This document shows, piece after piece, positions 1 to 7,497 of a stretch of DNA of 24,431 bases. The notes below the pieces were generated by a model that did no database searches, was not told the origin of the DNA, and was given only the letters and a program-made list of their open reading frames with translations. Each line of letters begins with the position of its first letter. Within the stretch, counting starts at the first letter, position 1. This stretch comes from UBA1100 sp964533265. Lineage in GTDB: Bacteria; Verrucomicrobiota; Verrucomicrobiia; Limisphaerales; UBA1100. The DNA lies in the NCBI GenBank assembly GCA_964533265.1, contig CAZHJW010000018.1, forward strand, positions 1-24,431, read 5' to 3'. The translations under genes were made by a program, and so were the position numbers.

Positions 1-2602
1 TCAACCCACGCAGGGCACAACGCGCCTTGGTGTCGCCATTGATGTGATCAGAAAACTGCTTGTAAGAATCAACGTTGTTTGTCCGTGCGGCTATTTGTAG
101 TGCAGCGATCGAATTCGGGTTCCACATATGTTTCTCGCCCTCCGCACGCCAATGAAATTCACCCGGATTAGGTAGGCTCGCCATCTTGTCCTCAGCACGG
201 GACGGGAAACCGAGTGCGTGACGTCGGAGCATTTCCTCAGCCAATTCATCAAGATTAACCCCTTGAACACGACTCGCGGTACCCGCGAAACAAAGGTTGA
301 TCACTTCATCCTGAAGACCAATCGCCTCAAAAATTTGTGCACCCTTGTAGGAATGCAAGGTGGAGATCCCCATCTTTGCCATCACCTTGAGCATTCCTTT
401 GGCCACTCCCTTTCGGTAAGCAGTCACAAGTGAGGGATCATCACTAAACTCTTCGGCGTTGCACAGACCATCTCGACGGGCCTTCCAGAGAGCCTCGAAG
501 GCCAGATAGGGGTTAATGGCATCAGCACCATAACCAACCAAGAGGCAGTGATGGTGGACTTCACGAGCTTCGCCGGTCTCCAGCACCAAACCGATCTGCG
601 TACGAAGCGCTTTTTGAACCAGGTGATGATGAACCGCACCGGTCGCCATCAAAGTGCTGACCGGAACGCGATCTGCCGACACTGCACGGTCACTTAGAAT
701 GATCAGGCTATAGTCAGCCTTAATCGCTTGCTCAGCCTCCTGACAGATTCGCTCCAACGTATTGGTGACACCGGCAATGCCTTCAGATTCCGAAAAGGTG
801 ATATCTATTTCCTTAGAGCTCCAACCACGGAAATTCATTCCCTTAAGAGCATGGAGCTCTTCATTGGTAAGAATCGGGTGAGGCAGATGCAGGCGTTGCG
901 CGTGGCTCTCGGTAGTCTCGAGCAAATTCTTCTCCGGGCCAATATAGCACTCCAGCGACATGATTACCTCCTCACGTATGGAGTCGATGGCCGGATTGGT
1001 CACTTGCGCAAAGAGCTGTCGGAAATAATCGTAGAGCAGGCGCGGTTTGTCACTCAGGCAAGCCAACGCTGCGTCGTTACCCATCGAGCCGAGCGGATCC
1101 CGTTTCTCATGCACCAACGGTAAAAGCATAAACTGCATGGTCTCAGCTGTGAACCCGAAGGCCTGCATACGCTGCAAAAGAGTTTCTTCATCTAAACCAG
1201 GCACCTGGCCAACTGCAGCGATGTCATCAAGCTCCATGCGCTGGTTTTTCAGCCACTGCCCGTAGGGACGCTGGGTGGCAAACTCAGATTTAATCTCTTC
1301 ATCAGGCACCATCTGCCCCTTCTCAAAATCCACCAAAAACAAGCGGCCAGGCTGCAATCTTCCCTTGGCTTTCACATTGGACGGATCAACAGGAATCACA
1401 CCCACCTCACTGGCCATGATAACGTGGTCATCATGAGTTAGGTAATAACGACTCGGGCGGAGCCCGTTCCGGTCAAGCACTGCCCCAATGTATTTACCAT
1501 CAGTAAAGACAATCGAGGCGGGACCGTCCCACGGCTCCATGATACAAGAATTGTACTCGTAAAAATCGCGTTTGGCCTGCGACATCTGCTTATGCTTCTG
1601 CCATGCCTCTGGCACCATGAGAAGCACTGCCTCCTGTAATGTGCGACCAGTCATCAACAGAAACTCCAAAGCGTTGTCGAAGTTGCCCGAATCCGAGCAC
1701 TCTGGTTCCATAATTGGATAGAGATTTTTTAGATTCTCGCCGAGTAAACCACATTCCATGGTGCCCTCACGCGAGCGCATAGCGTTCACGTTGCCTCTGA
1801 GAGTGTTGATCTCACCATTGTGGCTCATAAACCGGAACGGCTGCGCACGATCCCAACTCGGAAAGGTGTTGGTCGAAAAACGCGAATGCACCATCGCCAA
1901 GTGCGTAGCAAAATCTGGATTGGCCAAATCGGTAAAATATTGGATCACCTGTGCGGTATTCAGCATCCCCTTATAGATCATCACCTTGGTAGATAGGCTA
2001 CAGATATAAAACAGCAAACGCTGCTCTAGGGTTTCATCAAAACGGAGCTGATGGCTGGCGCGTTTGCGAATAATATACAACTGCCTTTCAAAATCGTCGC
2101 CTTCAAGCTCATCAGCCGCCCCGATAAACAGCTGCATGATGTAAGGTTCAGCTGCACATGCCGCTGGGCCGACATTGGCCGCATCAGTCTCCACGGGGAC
2201 TTCCCGCCATCCAAGGCACTGCTGCCCTTGTTCGGCAATGATGTCCTCCACGACCTTAATGCACTTTTTGCGTTCGTCCTCTATTTTCGGCAGAAAAACT
2301 AATCCCGCTCCAAACCGACCCTTCTGTGGCAAGTCCACCCCAAGATCATCCATGGCCACCTTGCGCAAGAATCCCTCAGGTAACCCAACGAGAATACCAG
2401 CACCATCCCCAGTGTTAGGTTCACAACCACAAGCACCGCGATGCTCCATATTCATGAGCATCTGAAGGGCATCGAGCACGATCTGGTGATTCGGCACTCC
2501 CTTCATGTTGGCCACAAACCCAACACCACAACTATCCTTCTCATTAGCAGGGTCATAAAGACCCTGCTTCTCAGGATAACCAATATTGGTTTTGCTGCTC
2601 AT
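1..2602 (-). CDS. gltB: Glutamate synthase large subunit, N-terminal 867 codons (partial)
   Basis: Large subunit of glutamate synthase (GOGAT), which makes two glutamates from glutamine and 2-oxoglutarate in cytosolic ammonia assimilation. I translated the minus strand from the ATG at 2602-2600; it stays open to base 1, so the 3' end is outside the window (family length about 1,500 residues). A 24-residue propeptide precedes the motif CGVGF, placing the Ntn-hydrolase nucleophile at Cys25, as in GltB proteins that are cleaved to expose this cysteine. The class II glutamine amidotransferase domain fills roughly residues 25-430 (HRGACG, HSRFSTNT, SHNGEINT and DRNGLRPSR are all visible). A central domain follows and the FMN/synthase domain is just starting at the edge. 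There is no obvious Shine-Dalgarno sequence, and no frameshift was seen. The reading depends on family resemblance, which is very strong. Confidence 0.96.
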   Translation of the reverse strand, partial: MSSKTNIGYPEKQGLYDPANEKDSCGVGFVANMKGVPNHQIVLDALQMLMNMEHRGACGCEPNTGDGAGILVGLPEGFLRKVAMDDLGVDLPQKGRFGAGLVFLPKIEDERKKCIKVVEDIIAEQGQQCLGWREVPVETDAANVGPAACAAEPYIMQLFIGAADELEGDDFERQLYIIRKRASHQLRFDETLEQRLLFYICSLSTKVMIYKGMLNTAQVIQYFTDLANPDFATHLAMVHSRFSTNTFPSWDRAQPFRFMSHNGEINTLRGNVNAMRSREGTMECGLLGENLKNLYPIMEPECSDSGNFDNALEFLLMTGRTLQEAVLLMVPEAWQKHKQMSQAKRDFYEYNSCIMEPWDGPASIVFTDGKYIGAVLDRNGLRPSRYYLTHDDHVIMASEVGVIPVDPSNVKAKGRLQPGRLFLVDFEKGQMVPDEEIKSEFATQRPYGQWLKNQRMELDDIAAVGQVPGLDEETLLQRMQAFGFTAETMQFMLLPLVHEKRDPLGSMGNDAALACLSDKPRLLYDYFRQLFAQVTNPAIDSIREEVIMSLECYIGPEKNLLETTESHAQRLHLPHPILTNEELHALKGMNFRGWSSKEIDITFSESEGIAGVTNTLERICQEAEQAIKADYSLIILSDRAVSADRVPVSTLMATGAVHHHLVQKALRTQIGLVLETGEAREVHHHCLLVGYGADAINPYLAFEALWKARRDGLCNAEEFSDDPSLVTAYRKGVAKGMLKVMAKMGISTLHSYKGAQIFEAIGLQDEVINLCFAGTASRVQGVNLDELAEEMLRRHALGFPSRAEDKMASLPNPGEFHWRAEGEKHMWNPNSIAALQIAARTNNVDSYKQFSDHINGDTKARCALRGL

Positions 2603-2783
2603 TAGACTAAATTCTGTATTTCCGTCGCAAACGGCCCCCCGAATGTGGGGTCGGGGAGTATATGGATGGAGGGATTTTGAGCAATCAAAGAATAAGCCCT
2701 TCCTTCGGCAATAATTTATTAATAACAAAGATGGTCATCACCGGTTGCATCCTAAGGAAACCCGTGTCAAATTGCCCCAATAC

Positions 2784-3656
2784 ATGGACTCTACGCGTTC
2801 AGATGCGGCGACATTCAGGCTCGCCGAAAGCAAAAAAACAGCCTTGCTATCTCTTTTGGAGGACGAAGATTCCGCTGTATTTAAGGCAATTCGAGAGGAA
2901 ATTATATCTTACGGCCCTACGGTATCCACTTGGCTCCAGAATTACGCGTTGGATGTTAATCCTCTGTTGCGAAAACGTACTCAGGAAATCGTAACTCATT
3001 TTAACCGGCTTGACGCTGACACCATGTTTCATGCTTTCTGCCTTAACCATGGCGAAACATTTGATTTGGAAGACTCCCTTTGGCTGTTAGCCAAAACCGT
3101 ATACCCCGACATCAACGCTACCGCTTACCGCGCCATCTTGGATGATCATGCCCATGACCTCATGCAAAAGATCGATTTCGGATCCGAACCTGAGGGAATC
3201 ATAGCATCCATAAACCACCATCTGTTCAAATCTCTTGGGTACCGGGGAAACGAAGAGGATTATTATTCGGAAGAAAATAGTTATCTCAACCGTGTCATTG
3301 ATCTCAGAACAGGAAACCCAATCTCCCTATGCATGGTTTACCTCTTGGTATGCCGACGATTAGGGCTACCGGTGACCGGCATCGGTCTTCCCGGACATTT
3401 TCTTTGCCGTTTTCAAAACCCTCGACAGGAGTTGTATATTGACGCGTTTAATCTGGGGCGATCGCTGACAAAAACAGACTGCATGAAATACCTTAAACAA
3501 GCTGGCTACGAATTCCACGAAGCCTTTCTCATGCCGACCTGCCCGCGCCGCATCCTACTTCGCATGTGCAGCAATCTACAGCAAATCCATCTTCACAATG
3601 GACAAAAGGATGACGCGATGCGGTTACAAGGATACATCGTCGCCTTGTCTAAATAG
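2784..3656 (+). CDS. SirB1-type transglutaminase-fold protein (Transglut_core2)
   Basis: Resembles the SirB1/Transglut_core2 family, whose biochemical role is unclear. From the first possible start (TTG at 2745) the protein is 303 residues; I prefer the ATG at 2784 (290 residues) because the earlier start is a rare codon, but neither has a convincing ribosome site. In the longer numbering, residues 25-110 look like a helical, HEAT-like region. The core has GNPISLCMVYL, LGLPVTGIGLPGHFLCRF and YIDAFNLG, giving a potential Cys196-His218-Asp233 triad. The tail (PRRILLRMCSNLQQIHLHNGQ) resembles the TPR-like end of SirB1 proteins. It is transcribed divergently from gltB across about 180 bases. Family membership is firm; enzymatic activity is inference. 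Confidence 0.85.
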   Translation: MDSTRSDAATFRLAESKKTALLSLLEDEDSAVFKAIREEIISYGPTVSTWLQNYALDVNPLLRKRTQEIVTHFNRLDADTMFHAFCLNHGETFDLEDSLWLLAKTVYPDINATAYRAILDDHAHDLMQKIDFGSEPEGIIASINHHLFKSLGYRGNEEDYYSEENSYLNRVIDLRTGNPISLCMVYLLVCRRLGLPVTGIGLPGHFLCRFQNPRQELYIDAFNLGRSLTKTDCMKYLKQAGYEFHEAFLMPTCPRRILLRMCSNLQQIHLHNGQKDDAMRLQGYIVALSK

Positions 3657-3658
3657 CT

Positions 3659-3682
3659 TAGCGCGTTTTGCTTGCGCTATTT
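3659..3682 (+). terminator. Possible weak intrinsic terminator
   Basis: A six-base-pair stem, TAGCGC pairing with GCGCTA around a nine-base loop, begins three bases after the stop codon of the SirB1-like gene and runs into a short T-rich stretch (TTTCC). The stem is short and the T tract is poor, so it may only attenuate transcription or be chance. Confidence 0.3.
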
Positions 3683-3728
3683 CCTTGGAAACATATTGTC
3701 ATCTGCTCTAGCCTCTTGCTCAGAAATT

Positions 3729-3733
3729 AGGAG
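3729..3733 (+). promoter_or_regulatory. Ribosome binding site deciding a GTG start
   Basis: AGGAG at these positions lies five bases before a GTG at 3739. An earlier in-frame GTG at 3733 overlaps this site itself and could not use it, so 3739 is the better start for the GYF_2 protein. Confidence 0.65.
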
Positions 3734-3738
3734 TGCGA

Positions 3739-4881
3739 GTGAATATTCTAGTTAATCGCGACGGCAACCATCTGGGACCTTACACATATGATCAAGCCAG
3801 TCAGTTGCTATCTGATGGCAAGCTGCAGGCTTGGGACATCGCATGGCCTGAAGGCGGTCGCGAGTGGGTAACTCTAGACCAAATTGATGGCCTCACCGAA
3901 CGTGCATTTGCGCTACGCAGGCAGCGACTGGCTGAAGAAACCACTGGATCTGCGGCAGGCCCTTCTGTGCCCAACGCACAATTCATAGCCTCAAGACAAA
4001 ATATTCAAGCGCCTAGGCGCAACTGGAGACGAGTCTGGGTCTGGTCTATTATGGCTTTAACCCTCTTTATTTCACTCTTCATCTGGACCCAGAAATTCAA
4101 TAACAAAATCCTCATGGATGATCTTGAACGTCATTTTGACAACCGGACTTATCTTGAAGGTGAAGATCAGCCCTTCAATGGAACAGCATACGCCCATTTT
4201 AATGACGGTTCGATCTGGGAAAAAGCCCGATTTGAGGATGGCGTCCGCCACGGTGAACGTACGCTCTGGCATTGGAACGGCAATTTCGCCCTCAAGGAAA
4301 AGTATTCCAATGGAAACCTTGAACAAGCCACCAGTTTTGATTTTAACGGCAAGCCCTCCGGACATTATCGAAACGGAAAAGGCACCCTCCTGCTTTACTG
4401 GAAAGGAAACGGAGTCCGTGCACAAGAACAGGTTTATGATAAGGGAAAAGTTATTAAACGAACTATCTGGAATAGAGAGGGGCAATTGCTTTCAGTAATT
4501 CCTCCTTCAACACAAACCCCAGAACCAATTCAAAGCACCAATCAGGCTGTCAAAATCACGAACAGCCCTGCCATCAATGTTCAAACCAATCAAATACCCA
4601 TACCCGGCCTCTTGCCGGCAAGAGTGAAACTTTGGTTAGTTGGAAACCCGGGAGTCCCCACACCCCGCGAAGATATAGACAAGCGAATTGACCTCATTTA
4701 CGCCAATAAATTTTACACAAACATTATTCAGGAATTTGGGAAACCAGATGAGATTCTCGAAAATAAGATATACGTATACTGGAATATGCGAGTAAAGCAT
4801 CTAACTAAAGATGTGGAACAATCTCAGGTCCTTTTTCACTTCGTCAATGGATATGTAACCTTTACTGAAACTCGACCTTAA
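3739..4881 (+). CDS. GYF_2-domain membrane protein with MORN-like repeats
   Basis: 380 residues from the GTG at 3739. Residues 1-50 look like a GYF_2 (DUF4339) domain: the pattern HLGPYTYDQ, LLSDGKLQAWDIAWPEGGREW is characteristic. A proline- and glutamine-rich linker and the basic patch RRNWRR precede one membrane helix (about 99-117), predicting a cytoplasmic N-terminus and an outside C-terminus. Residues 135-250 contain repeated 'FNGTAYAHFNDGS', 'HGERTLWHWNGN', 'FNGKPSGHYRNG' units resembling YwqK/MORN-variant repeats. A polar linker leads to a last domain (about 300-380) with FGKPDEIL and YVYWNM, loosely reminiscent of the BamE/SmpA fold. Function unknown; such architectures are common in PVC bacteria but uncharacterised. 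Domain calls are from pattern memory. Confidence 0.75.
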   Translation: MNILVNRDGNHLGPYTYDQASQLLSDGKLQAWDIAWPEGGREWVTLDQIDGLTERAFALRRQRLAEETTGSAAGPSVPNAQFIASRQNIQAPRRNWRRVWVWSIMALTLFISLFIWTQKFNNKILMDDLERHFDNRTYLEGEDQPFNGTAYAHFNDGSIWEKARFEDGVRHGERTLWHWNGNFALKEKYSNGNLEQATSFDFNGKPSGHYRNGKGTLLLYWKGNGVRAQEQVYDKGKVIKRTIWNREGQLLSVIPPSTQTPEPIQSTNQAVKITNSPAINVQTNQIPIPGLLPARVKLWLVGNPGVPTPREDIDKRIDLIYANKFYTNIIQEFGKPDEILENKIYVYWNMRVKHLTKDVEQSQVLFHFVNGYVTFTETRP

Positions 4882-5023
4882 CTACCGGATCTTTAATAAT
4901 TCTCTTTCCGTGCCACCCTCCCCCGATTCGAGCAAACGTCAAGCCGGTTACTGACAAGACATAATTAAATTGTGAAGTATTCTAACTTGTTCAAACTCAT
5001 GTCGTTGTGTTGATTGAGATTCA

Positions 5024-5452
5024 ATGAGGGCCATAAAATTATTTCTTCTGGTGACTGTTGCTACAGTTCTTAATTCAGGCTGTTATACGACTGCAGATGA
5101 TAAGTCCAAATTTACCCTTATCCCCGGGCGTAGCGATTCGGTCGAAAGACGTTATGATAAACCCGTTCCGGAAGTAATGGCCGCTGTCCGCACGGCGGTT
5201 GGTGCGATGGGCACCATAACTGGAGAGGAAGCAACAAAAAACATCATCACGGCACGGATTAACACAAACTATGTGTGGATTAAAGTTTCACCAGACAAGC
5301 AGGCACCAGAAGCAATCTCAGCAGTACAATTCCAAGTGCGAACTAATTCTTCCTGGTTAGTAGGAGGGCGTCAACCTGATCTTCAGACTGCGTCAGCAAT
5401 CGCCGAACAAACCACTCTCGCCCTGATTGCTGCGGCAAACCCACAACCATAA
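5024..5452 (+). CDS. Small predicted lipoprotein of unknown function
   Basis: 142 residues. The N-terminus (MRAIKLFLLVTVATVLNSGC) has a basic start, a hydrophobic core and a lipobox-like LNSGC, so Cys20 is probably lipidated and the protein anchored in a membrane facing the periplasm. The mature part contains YDKPVPEVMAAVRTAVGAMG and a later stretch of alternating polar/hydrophobic residues that suggests a small alpha/beta domain, of the kind seen in DUF3568-type lipoproteins. That family assignment is a guess. No clear ribosome site precedes the ATG. The gene is tail-to-tail with the TPR gene, with only two bases between the stop codons. The preceding 142 bases hold no clear promoter or terminator that I could recognise. 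Confidence 0.75.
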   Translation: MRAIKLFLLVTVATVLNSGCYTTADDKSKFTLIPGRSDSVERRYDKPVPEVMAAVRTAVGAMGTITGEEATKNIITARINTNYVWIKVSPDKQAPEAISAVQFQVRTNSSWLVGGRQPDLQTASAIAEQTTLALIAAANPQP

Positions 5453-5454
5453 AA

Positions 5455-6480
5455 TTAAGCCAGATCTTTGATTCTCGTGAGGCGGTCTTGAGCTTCCTCG
5501 CTAAAAGGCAAATCCGGATAGCGCATGATGATCTGTCGTAGACATTGCCGTGCCCCCTCCGCGTTATTCTTCTTCAAGTGCCAATCGGCCATTAAGTTCA
5601 ACCAACTTGATAGATCCCGTGGTTTTTGAAATGGGTTCGCGAAAAGCTTGTTCATTTCCTCCCAAGCTAAATCGGGCTTTTCATAACGACTAAAATATAC
5701 GCGTGCCAATTGTTCCCGCGTATGATTATCGAGTGGATGTTCCTCCAATTGCTTGAGGCATTCGGAGACGATCTCACTCGCATCTCTCGGATCATTCGAA
5801 TCAATAGAGAAATCCATTCGCGCCAAACGTTGGGCACACGTCATTTCAATTCCTGAATCTGGGAATCGATCCCTTAGGTCAATTAGAGTTGTCTTCACCG
5901 ATTCAGCATCTCCCTGCTTGAGCTGCCAATCAGCTAGTTGATATAGTGCCCTCGCAATCTGTCCGGGCTCGTGTTGGGGCTGTGCAGCAATACAAAGCAA
6001 CGTGCCTTCGGAAGCGGGAAAATCATGTAGAGATTCCATTTGAATTTGGGCCTTCAGCATTTGCCCCTCGAAATCACAGGGAAACTTCGCTAATTCCTCA
6101 TCAATCAATTCGACGGCCAACTTTGCTTTTCCCTGCCTCCACTTGGCTTCAGCCATAGAGTATAGCGGTTTTGCCTCCAACTCTTGACCCCCTCCAAAAA
6201 TCGAAATAACTGCATTCCCCCCCAGATAATCCATCATCGGCCCTATCCAAAGCATCCCAACCAAAACCAACGGTGCTATCATTAACAATGCACCAATTTT
6301 GCCTCCACCCCCCAACATCCATGCCCCAATCAATAGTAATACACTAATGGCGATTTTAATAATGAAAGGCCCAACCGGATTCTCTTCCCAAGCACCTGCC
6401 TTTTCACGTTTACTTCGCAGGTGTATGTTTAACGCAAAGATTGCCACACCTCCCACCACCCATAACAAACACAACCACAT
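5455..6480 (-). CDS. Membrane-anchored TPR-like protein
   Basis: 341 residues. The first 100 hold about three hydrophobic segments (1-21, 39-58 and 63-85), including a GGGG turn, so the N-terminus is a membrane domain. The remainder is helical and reads as degenerate tetratricopeptide repeats: units such as YSMAEAKWRQGKAKLAVELI, YQLADWQLKQGDAESVKTTL and LMADWHLKKNNAEGARQCL show the W/Y-x-G-A spacing of TPR helices. It likely acts as a scaffold at the membrane; no catalytic motif is visible. Its ATG overlaps the stop codon of the upstream LolA-like gene by one base (TGATG), implying translational coupling and a shared role. I do not recognise a named family. Confidence 0.82.
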   Translation of the reverse strand: MWLCLLWVVGGVAIFALNIHLRSKREKAGAWEENPVGPFIIKIAISVLLLIGAWMLGGGGKIGALLMIAPLVLVGMLWIGPMMDYLGGNAVISIFGGGQELEAKPLYSMAEAKWRQGKAKLAVELIDEELAKFPCDFEGQMLKAQIQMESLHDFPASEGTLLCIAAQPQHEPGQIARALYQLADWQLKQGDAESVKTTLIDLRDRFPDSGIEMTCAQRLARMDFSIDSNDPRDASEIVSECLKQLEEHPLDNHTREQLARVYFSRYEKPDLAWEEMNKLFANPFQKPRDLSSWLNLMADWHLKKNNAEGARQCLRQIIMRYPDLPFSEEAQDRLTRIKDLA

Positions 6481-7262
6481 CAGTCTTTATTTTCTGATCC
6501 GGATACCCGCTTTAAATCAAAAACAATGGAAGTCCGCGTGTTCGCCTGCTCATTACGCATCTCCATTTCCTTGAGATGCCACTGCCCTTCAATCTTTTTA
6601 AAGGATTTGGGTTCAAAAATCTTCAGAAGTTTACCCTCACCATCGAAAAATTCAGCGCGAACAATCCCCATTGTGTCCTCGTCCACCCAACTGACAACCT
6701 TACTATAACCGCCCTCAATATCTTTAGCAGGGCGGCTGACCAATACGCTACATAGCTCACCACGACGCAATTTTCTTTCAATGACCCTCTGATGCGGCCA
6801 ACGGAACATTTCCAGACCAAGATCAATCATCCAAAAATCTGAACCCGCAAAAGGTAGTATAGCTTGCCCTTCATCGAGCCTCTCCACTTTCTTGCCGGTT
6901 CCTGTCCACTCATACAATGTATCCCGACCAATCTGTTGTTTAACGGTTAAGGAGCCACCGGCAATTAAATATTCATTGACCAAAGTCGCCCCAAGAGCAA
7001 ACGTGCGAAATCGCACCACCACGGACTTGCGTTTGCCTTCAGCTGGACGAATCCGTAGCTGTCCCAGTCCATTAATCGCTGCAGTAGGTCGCAAAGTTTG
7101 CATATACAAGGCCATTTGGGCCCCGAATTTCCCTTGTAAAGCCACATCCTCGATAACCTGGATCTTCTTGGCATCAGGATCATTCATAATATGGTCAGGC
7201 TTCATGGTGCCCTGACCAAAGTTAGAAACACAAAGAACTAAATATATTAAAACCAACCGCAT
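6480..7262 (-). CDS. Exported LolA-like (outer-membrane lipoprotein-sorting-type) protein
   Basis: 260 residues starting at ATG 7262-7260, with GAGGA ten bases upstream. The first 17 or so residues (MRLVLIYLVLCVSNFGQG) form a signal peptide. The body has the rhythm of LolA/TP0789-type beta proteins: 'YEWTGTGKKVERL', 'PFAGSDFWMIDLGLEMFRWP', 'KVVSWVDEDTMGIVRAEFFDGEGKLLKIFEPKSFKKIEGQWHLKEMEM' parallels the family's lipid-binding half-barrel, where a paragraph on tracing a modifier is replaced by 'WVDEDT.GIVRAEFFD'. A role in moving or binding lipids or lipoproteins in the periplasm is inferred from the fold. It is the first gene of a coupled pair with the TPR protein and is divergent from dnaK. 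Exact substrate unknown. Confidence 0.78.
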   Translation of the reverse strand: MRLVLIYLVLCVSNFGQGTMKPDHIMNDPDAKKIQVIEDVALQGKFGAQMALYMQTLRPTAAINGLGQLRIRPAEGKRKSVVVRFRTFALGATLVNEYLIAGGSLTVKQQIGRDTLYEWTGTGKKVERLDEGQAILPFAGSDFWMIDLGLEMFRWPHQRVIERKLRRGELCSVLVSRPAKDIEGGYSKVVSWVDEDTMGIVRAEFFDGEGKLLKIFEPKSFKKIEGQWHLKEMEMRNEQANTRTSIVFDLKRVSGSENKD

Positions 7263-7325
7263 ATCGACGATGTCCTCGGCAACTTAAAAGCCAGATCAAC
7301 GAGTCGCAAGAGCAGGTTTCCAAAA

Positions 7326-7386
7326 GTGTGCCACATCAAACTAACCTTTCGCACAGAGATGTGTCATTTTGGCATCATGTCACACA
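7326..7386. promoter_or_regulatory. TGTG/CACA dyad cluster upstream of dnaK
   Basis: Within the 235-base gap between the LolA-like gene and dnaK, CACATC (7332-7337) is inverted as GATGTG (7358-7363). TGTGTCAT (7360-7367) and ATGTCACACA (7377-7386) form a second, imperfect dyad with a two-base bulge. This spacing would suit a regulator binding upstream of the promoter at 7436. No CIRCE element (TTAGCACTC-N9-GAGTGCTAA) is present. Function is inference. Confidence 0.35.
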
Positions 7387-7435
7387 CCTATGAAAAGAAA
7401 ACGTGTTTATCCACTTGTTTTTCACATTTAATTCA

Positions 7436-7451
7436 TGGCATTCGCTTTGCT
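7436..7451 (+). promoter_or_regulatory. Sigma-54-like -24/-12 element before dnaK
   Basis: TGGCATTCGCTTTGCT matches the sigma-54 consensus TGGCACG-N4-TTGCW at ten of twelve informative bases, with the essential GG and GC exactly 12 bases apart. Transcription would start near 7463, about 35 bases before the ATG. A weak sigma-70 alternative (TTGCTT at 7447, TGTATT about 18 bases later) cannot be excluded. Confidence 0.4.
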
Positions 7452-7497
7452 TTAAGAAATAGACATCCTGTGTATTGGCACAGCTGAAAGGACTTTT

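Noticed and set aside
728..1123. 131-residue plus-strand reading frame inside gltB
   Set aside because: It is antisense to a conserved, uninterrupted gltB and its protein shows no recognisable family; it is a shadow frame.
4072..4485. 137-residue minus-strand frame inside the GYF_2/MORN gene
   Set aside because: Antisense to a coherent domain architecture with its own ribosome site; probably chance.
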